Shown here in pieces: positions 8,602-16,868 of a stretch of DNA of 51,941 nt. Source of the DNA: Candidatus Aristotella avistercoris. GTDB taxonomy: Bacteria > Bacillota > Clostridia > Oscillospirales > Ruminococcaceae. Under the pieces are notes generated by a model. The model had not been told where the DNA came from and searched no databases. It saw only the letters and a program-made list of their open reading frames with translations. The stretch is from contig CAJFOV010000012.1 in assembly GCA_904397835.1 (NCBI GenBank), forward strand, positions 1-51,941. Direction: 5' to 3'. A program made the translations under genes and the position numbers. Positions within the stretch are counted from its first letter, which is position 1. Each line of letters opens with the position of its first letter.

Positions 8602-9732
8602 ATGACCGAAAAAGAGGTCTCTGAGCTGCGCCGCCGCTTCCGCGGCGACCGGAGCAACATCACCCACATCCGGGGGTGTTTTGTCAATGAGAAGGGGGAG
8701 ATTGTCACCCAGTTCAACCAATCCCTGGCCCTCATGCAGCAGGAGGAGTCGGACAAGTTCCTGGCCCTGCTCAAGCGGACCCTGTCGGGGAGCCTGGGGA
8801 AAAACCTGCTGGACATCTCCTTTTCCACCCAGCAGGTGGCGGACAGCCCGGAGCACCGGCTCCTCATGGATCTGCGCCACTGCGCCCTCAAGGACGAGGC
8901 TGTGGTGCAGACCTTCTTCCAACAGGTAATCGGCGCCCTCACCCTGGAGGAGAACTATCTGATCCTTCTGGCGCAGGACACCTACGATGTGCCCCACCGC
9001 TCCCAGGACGGTATGGGAGATCTGGAGGACAGCAGCGCCCAGGTCTTTTCCTACATTCTGTGCAGCATCTGCCCGGTCAAGCAGACCAAGCCCGCCCTGA
9101 GTTACTCCTTAAACGACAATGCCTTCCACAACCAGGATGTGAACTTTGTGGTGGCAGCCCCGGAGCTGGGCTTTCTGTTCCCCGCCTTTGACCAGCGGAC
9201 TGCAAACATCTACAATGCCCTCTACTACTCCCGCAGCGCCACCGACAGCCACCCGGAATTTGTCAATGCCATCTTCCACCAGGATCCCCCCATGCCCGCC
9301 CAGGAGCAGAAGGAGACCTTTCAATTTATCCTGGGGGAGGCCCTGGACCAGGACTGTAGCTTTGAAGTGGTACAGACCGTGGACCAGCAGCTGCGGGAGA
9401 TGATTCAGGAGCACAAGGACGCCAAGGAGGAGGAGCCGCTGGTCCTCTCCAAGCAGGCGGTCAAGGGGGTGCTCACCGCCTGCGGCGTTCAGCCGGAGCG
9501 GGTGCAGGCCTTTGAGGAGCGGTATGACAGCACCTTTGGCGCCCAGGTGGATCTGCCGCCCAAAAATTTGCTGGAACCCAAGTTTGAGGTCCAGACCCCC
9601 GATGTGACCATCCGGGTCAAACCGGAGTGCAGCGACCTGATCCAGACCCGGGTCATCGACGGGCGCAAATACATTCTCATCCGGGCGGACGCCGGGGTCC
9701 AGGTCAATGGGGTGGACATTCACATCTCCTGA
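8602..9732 (+). CDS. DUF4317 domain-containing protein
   Basis: A 376-residue soluble protein starting MTEKEVSELRRRFR, followed by the family signature NITHIRGCFVNEKGEIV. It is of the size and layout of DUF4317 proteins, which are common in Clostridia and have no established role. No signal peptide or membrane helix is visible. AAAGGAG lies upstream of the chosen ATG; the open frame itself runs back to 8206 through non-coding sequence that overlaps the LysR gene. It appears to be a single-gene unit. Confidence 0.85.
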   Translation: MTEKEVSELRRRFRGDRSNITHIRGCFVNEKGEIVTQFNQSLALMQQEESDKFLALLKRTLSGSLGKNLLDISFSTQQVADSPEHRLLMDLRHCALKDEAVVQTFFQQVIGALTLEENYLILLAQDTYDVPHRSQDGMGDLEDSSAQVFSYILCSICPVKQTKPALSYSLNDNAFHNQDVNFVVAAPELGFLFPAFDQRTANIYNALYYSRSATDSHPEFVNAIFHQDPPMPAQEQKETFQFILGEALDQDCSFEVVQTVDQQLREMIQEHKDAKEEEPLVLSKQAVKGVLTACGVQPERVQAFEERYDSTFGAQVDLPPKNLLEPKFEVQTPDVTIRVKPECSDLIQTRVIDGRKYILIRADAGVQVNGVDIHIS

Positions 9733-10023
9733 GGGGGGTTATCCATCGATCCCCCTGGCCATGGGCAGAAGTGACGCACACGATCCAGCGCCCACGATGG
9801 GTCGGGCGGGATGCTCTTGGGGGAACAATGGAACATCCTCTCCATAGATCTACACACGGGAGCTATGGGAATCGGTGCTTCATCCTTTCCCCATGCCGCC
9901 CCAACAGGCGGTACACCCCGGCAACATGCAAGTACACCGGCGGGCCCCATCATTCCCATTCCTTTTTCAGGGAAAGGCAGTTGTCTGGATGGTGCTAGCA
10001 CTCCCAATTTTTCATTTCAAAAC
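9733..10023. other. Intergenic region, no gene seen
   Basis: Nothing in either strand has a ribosome site together with a family-like protein. A short GGGGG/CCCCC inverted repeat follows the DUF4317 stop. Confidence 0.5.
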
Positions 10024-10076
10024 AAAATGTCACCCATGGGGTGCAGTTCACCTGCCGCCTGGGTGACATTTTTATT
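10020..10076. terminator. Bidirectional terminator between convergent genes
   Basis: AAAATGTCACCCA (10024-10036) pairs with TGGGTGACATTTT (10060-10072). It has a T-rich run on the plus side and one on the minus side, so it can serve both the DUF4317 gene and the activator gene at 10161. Confidence 0.8.
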
Positions 10077-10160
10077 GTAAAAACGCTCTGTGGGCGGTCT
10101 GGGGGGCCGTTCCCTGTTTCCCGATTGCTCACCTTTGTGCCTAATGTGTCGGAGACGCAG

Positions 10161-10934
10161 CTAGTTCCAGCTGCGGGAGGCCTTCTGGTAGCCGATGACC
10201 GCCGCCCCAATGGCGCCGGCGTATTGGGAGAGAGGATGGGTGTGCACCGGGAGTTTGAGGAAGGACTCCATGGTGCTGCGGAAGATCTCATACTGGGCAA
10301 GGCCCCCGCTGAAGAACACCGCCCCAGACAGCTTCAGGCGCTGGGCAAAAAAGGCCGTGCGCCGGCAGATGGACTGGACCACCCCCAGGGCAATGTCCCC
10401 CTTATCCACGCCCTTGGCCAGGAGGCTGACAATTTCACTCTCGGCAAAGACGGTACACATGCTGGTGATGTTGGCAGGCGTTTTGCCCTGAACAAACCGG
10501 TCCATCTCCTCCAGATTTTCCCCCAGGGTGCGCATCATCACTTCAATGAACCGGCCGGTACCGGCGGCACACTTGTCGTTCATCAAAAAGTCCACCACAT
10601 TCCGATCCCGGTCCAGCAGGATGGCCTTGCTGTCCTGCCCGCCGATGTCCACCACCGCCTGGATGTCAGGATTCAGGAAGGCCGCGCCCCTGGCGTGGCA
10701 GGTGATCTCGGTCACCTGCTTGTCCGCCTGATCCAGCAGTGCCCGGCCGTAGCCGGTGGAAACGGTATAGGCCACATCCTTGGACCACATCTGTTGATAG
10801 AGGGATTGGATGCTCTCCTTGGGGTTGGCCCCGGTGGGCACCATGCCTGTGCGGACGATCTCTTTGCCGTCAAAGAGTGCCGCTTTGGTGGTGGTGGAAC
10901 CGGAATCAATGCCCAGCGTCAACTTTTGTTCCAT
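10161..10934 (-). CDS. Acyl-CoA dehydratase activase-type ATPase (HgdC/YjiL-like)
   Basis: A 257-residue member of the BadF/BadG/BcrA/BcrD ATPase family. GIDSGSTTTKAAL (about 8-20) is the phosphate loop, VDIGGQDSK (about 95) the second nucleotide motif, and NDKCAAGTGRF plus SMCTVFAESE supply the two cysteines that hold one [4Fe-4S] cluster between the subunits of the dimer. Such activators drive electrons into a partner at the cost of ATP. The gene directly follows the partner reductase, whose stop and this start are adjacent, so they form a two-gene operon. Confidence 0.9.
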   Translation of the reverse strand: MEQKLTLGIDSGSTTTKAALFDGKEIVRTGMVPTGANPKESIQSLYQQMWSKDVAYTVSTGYGRALLDQADKQVTEITCHARGAAFLNPDIQAVVDIGGQDSKAILLDRDRNVVDFLMNDKCAAGTGRFIEVMMRTLGENLEEMDRFVQGKTPANITSMCTVFAESEIVSLLAKGVDKGDIALGVVQSICRRTAFFAQRLKLSGAVFFSGGLAQYEIFRSTMESFLKLPVHTHPLSQYAGAIGAAVIGYQKASRSWN

Positions 10935-12086
10935 TTACAGCATCTCCAAAAACGCCGTCATGCGGGTGTTGATTTGACCGGCATCGGAGGTGGAATAATC
11001 CGTCTCCATGCTCATATAGGGCAGGTGCAGCTGCTCGTTGACAAACTGCTTGATGCCCAGCGTCTCAATGTTGTAGGTGTGGCAGGCCTGCAGGGTGATC
11101 TCCACCACGGCGTCCACCTTGTACTCCTCCACCAGCCGGCCCAGCAGATCCAGGCGGTTGGGGTTGGGGCTCATGACCGAACAGCCGATGTCCAAATACC
11201 GGCGGGCCAGGGCATCGTAGATGTCCTCCGCATCCTCATCCACCAATTTGTCCACCGTCTTGGCCCCGCCACAGTTCTCCAGGGCCACCACGTGGCCGCC
11301 GTTCTCCTCAATGGCGCGGATGGTCTTTTCTGCCACGCCCCCCAGGGGGCATCCGGTGATCAAGATGCGGGGGCCCTTGGTATATTTGTGCGCTGTTTTG
11401 TATTCATCATAGATGCGCTGGGTCATCTCCCGGATCTCCTGGGTCACCTGAGCCTTATCAAAGCGGAAGGAGGCGCCATTGAGCACGTTGTACAGCTCCA
11501 GGCCGGAGATGGGCACAGGGTCCAACCGCATGACCTGGTAGAATTCCCGCAGGGCCCTGCGCAGCTCGTTGCGCAGGTGGACGGCCTTGCGCACCTTCTC
11601 CTCGGTGATGGGGAGGCCAAAGTGCTCCTCCAGCTTGTTTTTGAGCTTGATGATCTCCTTCTTCCACAGCTCCAGGGCCTCCGGGCTCTGGGAATTGGGC
11701 AGCTCCATGACATACACGGGTTTGAATTTGCCCAGGTACTCATACATCTTCTTTTTGCCGTCGCAGGTGGTCTCCCCCACGATCAGGTCGGAGAAGTAGA
11801 AATAGGGGCACTTGTCCGTCTTGGCAAACCCATAGCTGGATTTGATCAGCGGACAGAGGTTGCGGGGCAGGTCCTTTTCCGCCTCGGGAATGGTCTCATC
11901 CGAGGTGGAGCACAGGCCCACGGTGCAGGCCCCCATGGCCATGGCCAGCTCATCGGGGAAGTAGGAACAAAAAACCCCCACAAAGGGGATGTTCTGCTGT
12001 TTTAATTCAAATGCCCGCACAAAGGAGTTTTTGCGCTGCTCCCCAAACTCCGCAAAAATGGCCGGCAGCTCCTTGATCAATTCCAT
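10935..12086 (-). CDS. 2-hydroxyacyl-CoA dehydratase family protein, double-cubane cluster type (YjiM-like)
   Basis: A 383-residue iron-sulfur protein of the HgdB/FldB fold. RNLCPLIKSSYGF (about 77), DKCPYFYFSDLIVGETTCDG followed by KKKMYEY (about 94), ITGCPLGG, ENCGGAK and LQACHTYN hold the conserved cysteines. The GETTCDGKKKM signature and the single-subunit layout fit the double-cubane-cluster proteins more than the two-subunit dehydratases. ATG at 12086 is preferred because GGGAG lies eight bases upstream; a GTG at 12095 would overlap that site. The substrate is unknown. Confidence 0.85.
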   Translation of the reverse strand: MELIKELPAIFAEFGEQRKNSFVRAFELKQQNIPFVGVFCSYFPDELAMAMGACTVGLCSTSDETIPEAEKDLPRNLCPLIKSSYGFAKTDKCPYFYFSDLIVGETTCDGKKKMYEYLGKFKPVYVMELPNSQSPEALELWKKEIIKLKNKLEEHFGLPITEEKVRKAVHLRNELRRALREFYQVMRLDPVPISGLELYNVLNGASFRFDKAQVTQEIREMTQRIYDEYKTAHKYTKGPRILITGCPLGGVAEKTIRAIEENGGHVVALENCGGAKTVDKLVDEDAEDIYDALARRYLDIGCSVMSPNPNRLDLLGRLVEEYKVDAVVEITLQACHTYNIETLGIKQFVNEQLHLPYMSMETDYSTSDAGQINTRMTAFLEML

Positions 12087-12147
12087 TGGGCACACTCCCT
12101 CTCTAAGGATCTTTCATCATTTGACACGCCATCAATCTATCTTTATC

Positions 12148-12176
12148 AGATTAGAAGGATTTGAAGGATAAGTCAA
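12148..12176 (-). promoter_or_regulatory. Promoter of the double-cubane/activator operon
   Basis: On the minus strand TTGACT (12171-12176), a 17-base spacer and TAATCT (12148-12153). It lies about 62 bases before the start codon. Confidence 0.6.
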
Positions 12177-12239
12177 ATTGCTCTTTTCAATCAATGGCCC
12201 ATGATCCAAAGGTTTTTTCAATGGGATCGGCCATATCCA

Positions 12240-12275
12240 TATAAAAAAGGACCTCCTGGGGAGGTCCTTCTTTTT
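12240..12275. terminator. Bidirectional terminator after the ABC importer operon
   Basis: AAGGACCTCC (12247-12256) pairs with GGAGGTCCTT (12260-12269) around TGG, with A and T runs on both sides. It ends the minus-strand importer operon. Confidence 0.85.
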
Positions 12276-12289
12276 GATTGTTTGATCCA

Positions 12290-13084
12290 TTAGGAGAGCA
12301 GCAGCTTGTCGTCCGCCTCTTGAGAGCCGGAGACCCGGTTGAACTGCTCCAGCAGATTTTCCACCGTCAGGCGCTTTTTCTCCTCACCGGAGATATCCAG
12401 CACCACCCGGCCCTCATAGAGCATCACCAGGCGGTTGCCGTGGGCAATGGCATCCCGCATGTTGTGGGTGATCATCAGGGTGGTCAGATGGTCCCGGTTG
12501 ACAATCTCCTCTGTGGCGGCCAGCACCTTGGCGGCGGTTTTGGGATCCAGGGCCGCCGTGTGCTCATCCAGCAGCAGGAGCTTTGGCCGCTGCAGAGTGG
12601 CCATGAGCAGCGTCAGGGCCTGGCGCTGACCGCCGGAGAGCAGCCCCACCTTGGTGGTGAGCCGCTCCTCCAGCCCAAGCCCCAGGACCTTGAGCATCTC
12701 CTTGTACTGCTCCCGCTCCGAATTGGTGATGCCCACCTTTAAGCCACGCCGTTTGCCACGGCGGGAGGCGAGGGCCAGGTTCTCCTCAATCTGCATGGTG
12801 GCTGCCGTGCCCATCATGGGGTCCTGGAACACCCGGCCGATGAATTTGGCGCGCTTGTGTTCCGGGAGCTTTGTCACATCCACCCCGCCAATGGTAATAG
12901 TGCCGGTGTCCACCGGATAGGCGCCGGAGATGATGTTGAGCATGGTGGATTTGCCTGCCCCGTTGCCGCCGATAACCGTGACAAAGTCCCCCTCCTGCAG
13001 GGAGAGATTCAAGTCCACCAGGGCCTGTTTCTCATTGACCGTGCCGGGGTTGAAGGTTTTGTAGACATGTTTGAGTTCTAGCAT
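12290..13084 (-). CDS. ABC transporter ATP-binding protein (TrpZ-like)
   Basis: A 264-residue ATPase. Walker A is GGNGAGKST (about 38-46), the signature is LSGGQRQ (about 151), Walker B is LLLLDEHTAALDP (about 171), and the switch histidine is in MITHNMRDA. It is the last gene of a three-gene importer operon and its start overlaps the permease stop by seven bases. It powers uptake through the neighbouring permease. Confidence 0.9.
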   Translation of the reverse strand: MLELKHVYKTFNPGTVNEKQALVDLNLSLQEGDFVTVIGGNGAGKSTMLNIISGAYPVDTGTITIGGVDVTKLPEHKRAKFIGRVFQDPMMGTAATMQIEENLALASRRGKRRGLKVGITNSEREQYKEMLKVLGLGLEERLTTKVGLLSGGQRQALTLLMATLQRPKLLLLDEHTAALDPKTAAKVLAATEEIVNRDHLTTLMITHNMRDAIAHGNRLVMLYEGRVVLDISGEEKKRLTVENLLEQFNRVSGSQEADDKLLLS

Positions 13085-14016
13085 GAGGCGCCGGCCCCCT
13101 TTCTTGCCTTCTTGCCAAAGTAGCGCTTTTTCCAGTAGGGAATGGAGAGGAACAGCGCCACAATCAAGGCGGTGATGAGCTTCATATCGTCGCTCCTGAG
13201 GCCCAGCCAGATGACCACCTGGTACACCAGGTAGTAGAGGATGGAGCCAATGACCACAGCCACCAGCTTGAGGGCAAAGTTGCGGAAGATCTTGGAGAAG
13301 AGCACCTCGCCGATGATGACAGCGGCGAGGCCGATGACAATGGCCCCCCGGCCGGAGTTGACATCGGCAAAGCCCTGGTACTGGGCCAACAGAGCTGCCG
13401 ACAGGGCCACCAAGCCGTTGGAGAGCATCAGGCCCAGCACCTTGGTAAAGCTGGTGTTGATGCCCTGGGCACGGGCCATGTTGGGGTTGGCGCCCGTTGC
13501 CCGCAGGGCACAGCCCTGCTCGGTGCCAAAGTACCAGTACAGCACCACAATGGTCACAGCTGCAAAGATCAGGCTGACCACAATGGGGTTATCCAGCCCC
13601 ATCTCCCGCACATTGCGGGCGGAGACCAACAGGTCATATTGATCCACGCTGATGGGCCGGTTGGCCTGGCCCATGATCCGCAGATTCACCGAGTAGAGGG
13701 AGAGCTGGGTGAGAATTCCTGCAAGGATTGCCGGAATGCCGCAGGCAGTGTGGAGCAGGCCCGTGGCCAGGCCCGCCAGCATGCCCGACAGGAAGGCCCC
13801 CAGCATGGCCACCCACACGTTGCAGCCGGAGAGGGTGAGCATGATGAAGACGGCTCCACCGGTGCACATGGTGCCGTCCACCGTCAGATCCGCCACGTCC
13901 AACACCTTGTATGTGATGTAGACACCAATGGCCATGATGCTCCAGATGAGCCCCTGAGCTGCCACGCCGGGCATCATGTTAAGCAGGGAAAAAAGATCCA
14001 AATTGTTCGCCTCCAT
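13078..14016 (-). CDS. ABC transporter permease (TrpY-like)
   Basis: A permease of 312 residues with about nine hydrophobic segments. It belongs to the branched-chain/BMP-type permease group that pairs with the pfam04392 binding proteins (VLDVADLTVDGT near the N-terminus, ANPNMARAQGIN in the middle). ATG at 14016 is chosen over an upstream TTG at 14049 that lacks a ribosome site. The best ribosome site, AAAGGA, sits in the loop of a GC hairpin at 14022-14047. Confidence 0.85.
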   Translation of the reverse strand: MEANNLDLFSLLNMMPGVAAQGLIWSIMAIGVYITYKVLDVADLTVDGTMCTGGAVFIMLTLSGCNVWVAMLGAFLSGMLAGLATGLLHTACGIPAILAGILTQLSLYSVNLRIMGQANRPISVDQYDLLVSARNVREMGLDNPIVVSLIFAAVTIVVLYWYFGTEQGCALRATGANPNMARAQGINTSFTKVLGLMLSNGLVALSAALLAQYQGFADVNSGRGAIVIGLAAVIIGEVLFSKIFRNFALKLVAVVIGSILYYLVYQVVIWLGLRSDDMKLITALIVALFLSIPYWKKRYFGKKARKGAGASC

Positions 14017-14021
14017 AACAA

Positions 14022-14047
14022 GGGCGGGAGTCCTTTCACCCCCGCCC
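14022..14047 (-). other. Intercistronic hairpin with the ribosome site in its loop
   Basis: GGGCGGG pairs with CCCGCCC between the binding-protein and permease genes. The loop holds AAAGGACT. Such structures often keep binding-protein mRNA more abundant than the downstream genes. Confidence 0.6.
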
Positions 14048-14082
14048 AATTTGTCTGATGGGTTTGTTTTGTGCAGCTGGCG

Positions 14083-15054
14083 CTACTCCTCCTCGGGAAT
14101 GGCAGTGTAGCCCTCCGGCGGAGTGATGCCCAGCTGCTGGCAGATATTGGCGTTGTATTCCTTGGTGAACTGAGGGGCAGATTGGACCTCCATGGTGGAG
14201 GGATCCGCACCGTTGACCAGGACCTCATAGGCCATGTCAGCGGTGATTTTGCCCAGCTCATAGTAGTCGATGGACAGGGTCGCCACGCCGCAGCCCTTGC
14301 AGATGCCCTCCTCACCGGCCACAACGGGCACACCGGCGGGGACAACAATGTTTCCAATGAGTTCTGCATTGGTGGCGGCGGTGTTGTCTGTGGGGATGTA
14401 GATGACGTCGCTCTCGTTGCAGGCAGTGGTGCAGACGGAGGACAGGTCGTTGCTGTCAGAGAAGGAGTACTCAGTGCAGGTGTAGCCCATCCCCTCCAGA
14501 TAGCCCTTGATCACATCGATCTGGTACTTGGAGTTGGGCTCCCCGGAGCAGTAGAGTAGGCCAATATTGGTAGCATCGGGGAACAGCTCCTGGATCATTG
14601 CCGCCTGGCCATCCAGGGGAGCAAGGTCAGTGGTTCCGCTGATGTTGCGCCCGGTACTCCCAGTCCAATCTGTAATGCCCAGGGTGGTGCCATAGTCCGT
14701 CACAGAGGTGCCCAGAATGGGGATGGTGTCCGTGGCAGAGGCCGCCGCCTGCAGGGGGGTGGTGGCATTGGCCAGAATCAGATCCACATTCTTCGAGACA
14801 AAGCTGTTGATGATGGTGACGCAGTTGTTGTTGTCGTTGGAGGCATTCTGCAGGTCGATGTTTACATCATCCCCCAACAGCTCCTTGAGCCGGTCGGTAA
14901 AGCCCTGGGTTGCCGCATCCAGAGCCGGATGTTGGGTCAGCTGACAGATACCCACCTGATACTTGGCCGTGGAGGAGCCATTGCCCCCACAGGCTGCAAA
15001 ACCGGTCAGCAGCACACCGGCCAGTAGGCCGGCCGCCAATTTGCGAAGCTTCAT
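14083..15054 (-). CDS. ABC transporter substrate-binding lipoprotein (TrpX-like)
   Basis: A 323-residue protein with a lipoprotein signal peptide (MKLRKLAAGLLAGVLLTGF, lipobox FAAC, Cys at about 22). The mature part fits the pfam04392 binding-protein family: YQVGICQLTQHPALDAATQG at its start, then ANATTPLQAAASAT and PDATNIGLLYCSGEPNS. Members linked to such permeases often import aromatic amino acids, but no T-box or other tRNA-sensing leader is seen here, so the cargo stays open. Confidence 0.88.
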   Translation of the reverse strand: MKLRKLAAGLLAGVLLTGFAACGGNGSSTAKYQVGICQLTQHPALDAATQGFTDRLKELLGDDVNIDLQNASNDNNNCVTIINSFVSKNVDLILANATTPLQAAASATDTIPILGTSVTDYGTTLGITDWTGSTGRNISGTTDLAPLDGQAAMIQELFPDATNIGLLYCSGEPNSKYQIDVIKGYLEGMGYTCTEYSFSDSNDLSSVCTTACNESDVIYIPTDNTAATNAELIGNIVVPAGVPVVAGEEGICKGCGVATLSIDYYELGKITADMAYEVLVNGADPSTMEVQSAPQFTKEYNANICQQLGITPPEGYTAIPEEE

Positions 15055-15152
15055 TGTCCATTCCTCCTGTTGCCGCCGCTTTATTGCACCAACGCTTTTA
15101 TGTGCTAAAGCCGCAGATAAAAAATAAAAACACCTCGTGTTGAGATAGATTC

Positions 15153-15181
15153 ATTGTATCCAACTTTGCGCCCTTTGTCAA
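15153..15181 (-). promoter_or_regulatory. Consensus promoter of the ABC importer operon
   Basis: On the minus strand TTGACA (15176-15181), a 17-base spacer and TACAAT (15153-15158). This is a very strong match. The leader of about 90 bases shows no riboswitch. Nothing else is seen in 15182-15413 except the start region of the next gene. Confidence 0.8.
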
Positions 15182-15413
15182 CCAAAAAATGCAGTTTTCC
15201 CCTGCGGCAGACGGCCGCTGGAGGAAAAGCGCCGGTTTGCTCTGGGGGAAACTCGCCACCCTGCATCTATGGTATCATAAGCCCACATTCTTTCACCCAT
15301 TGCTCCAACTTCTCCGGCTTTGGCAGGATCTTTCTTTTTTCTACTGGCTGTGATATATTGGAAGAGCAGAAACACTGCCCAGATTGCTCTGTGACAGAAA
15401 GGGAGGTATTTTG

Positions 15414-15845
15414 ATGCGCAACATTGACCCCTACTCCTATGCCTGCGGTGTGATGGACTGTTTCAATGAGATGCTTGCCGCCGGCCTCAAACAGATGGCC
15501 ATGAGCCACCCCACCAGGGATCGGGCGGAACGGGACGCCTGGATTCCTGCGGCCCAGGAGATCTGCCAGAAGTACCACACCCACTTTTATGTGGAGGATG
15601 AGGCCTTTTTGACCGATCTGTTCCCCCTTTCCCTCAATCAAGGAACCTATGTGCTGGTCTTCTACCGGGACCCTCAGGTGCTGGAGCAGTACTTAGCCCT
15701 CAAAAAGGCCAAGGAGGAGCTGGTTCGTCAGAACCGCTATGGGGGATCCCCCCGCCAGTCCATTGCAGAGGGCTTTGGCGCACTGCTGGGCTATCCCAAG
15801 GGGGACGTGCTGCGGATGATTGCGGAAAATACAGAGAAGGAATAG
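15414..15845 (+). CDS. Hypothetical protein, 143 residues
   Basis: Not recognised. It begins MRNIDPYSYACGVMDCFNEM after GGGAGGT and has no signal peptide or membrane helix. The middle (YHTHFYVEDEAFLTDLFP, then YVLVFYRDPQVLEQYLALKK) looks like a compact mixed alpha/beta domain; a later GSPRQSIAEGFGALLGYPKG is glycine-rich. Codon use resembles neighbouring genes, so it is likely real. It is a single-gene unit convergent with the sirtuin gene. Confidence 0.7.
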   Translation: MRNIDPYSYACGVMDCFNEMLAAGLKQMAMSHPTRDRAERDAWIPAAQEICQKYHTHFYVEDEAFLTDLFPLSLNQGTYVLVFYRDPQVLEQYLALKKAKEELVRQNRYGGSPRQSIAEGFGALLGYPKGDVLRMIAENTEKE

Positions 15846-15977
15846 CCCTCTTCCACCTGAGGGAGAGGACCTCTATCGACTTCATTGCCCACCTGTTGCA
15901 ACAGCAGATGGGCAATTTTGTGGAGGATGGTCAAAGGAGTCGCGCCCTCTATATGCCCTCCCAGCGGTCTCTTGCTC

Positions 15978-16868
15978 TCAGCGGGGCTGCTCTAGAGTCG
16001 CCCTCACATCCCGGAGGGCATCGCCAAGATCTCCCCCGATGCAGATGGACTGTCCCTCAATGGGGGCCGGACAGACGGCTTGCTCCAGGTTGAGGCAGGC
16101 GTAGACCGCCTTGGGATTGTGATAGGTCATCTGCCAGAAGGGATACTTGATGATCCCAGGAGTGTTCCTGCCCACTCCCAGCTCCAAAAATAGGACATGC
16201 TGTTCCTTGTGGCGGCGGATGAAGTCATCATACCGCTCCCGGGCCCGATACCAGCCGTCATCCTGGACAAAGGTTTCATCCACCCGCAGATTCATGGTCA
16301 TAGGCGCGCCGCACTTGGGGCAGTGGGGTACCAGCTCAGTGGGGATGCGCAGGTCCCTCTGTTCCGCCACCATCTGCCGCACCGCCGCCTCATTGTCGTA
16401 GGTCTGCTGGTGGCAGGGACGGGAGCACTGCCAGAGGCCGTAGTCCCCCTGGGTGTAGAACAGCCGCTCCTTTGCAAAGCCTGCCAGTTGGAATTGATGG
16501 TCCACATTGGTGGTCAGCACAAAGTAGTCCCTGCCCTTGACCAGCTCCAAAAGGTCAAAGTAGGGCCTGCCGGGGGATATGTCATACCGGTTGATGTAGA
16601 TCTGTCGACTCCACCAGGCCCAGTACTCCTCCAGGGTCTCAAAGGGATAGAAGCCCCCGGAATACATGTCTTGGATGCCGTACTTCTGCTGAAAATCTCC
16701 AAAGTAGCGCTCAAAGCGCGCCCCACTGTAGGTCAGGCCTGCGGCGGTGGACAGGCCTGACCCGGCCCCCACCACAACTGCATCGGTCTCTTCCAACTCA
16801 TTGGCCAGGCGCCGGATTCGCTCCCAGTAGGGCTCGGTAGATTTGTTCGTCGATCTGCTGAAAAACAT
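15978..16868 (-). CDS. SirTM-class sirtuin (macrodomain-linked protein ADP-ribosyltransferase)
   Basis: A 296-residue SIR2-family protein. VVGAGSGLSTAAGLTYSGARF (about 32-52) is the NAD-binding start, TTNVDHQFQ (about 118) the second NAD motif, and CSRPC with CPKCG the zinc-binding cysteines. The usual catalytic histidine is replaced by Gln in YTQGDYGLWQC, the hallmark of class M sirtuins, which ADP-ribosylate proteins rather than deacylate them. Its start at 16868 lies 71 bases inside the upstream macrodomain gene; the overlap is needed to supply the N-terminal helix of the family. GGTGAT precedes the ATG. Confidence 0.9.
   Translation of the reverse strand: MFFSRSTNKSTEPYWERIRRLANELEETDAVVVGAGSGLSTAAGLTYSGARFERYFGDFQQKYGIQDMYSGGFYPFETLEEYWAWWSRQIYINRYDISPGRPYFDLLELVKGRDYFVLTTNVDHQFQLAGFAKERLFYTQGDYGLWQCSRPCHQQTYDNEAAVRQMVAEQRDLRIPTELVPHCPKCGAPMTMNLRVDETFVQDDGWYRARERYDDFIRRHKEQHVLFLELGVGRNTPGIIKYPFWQMTYHNPKAVYACLNLEQAVCPAPIEGQSICIGGDLGDALRDVRATLEQPR

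Noticed and set aside
15055-15152. T-box or tryptophan leader for the TrpXYZ-like importer
   Set aside because: The leader is under 100 bases and lacks the T-box sequence, a specifier stem and a terminator.
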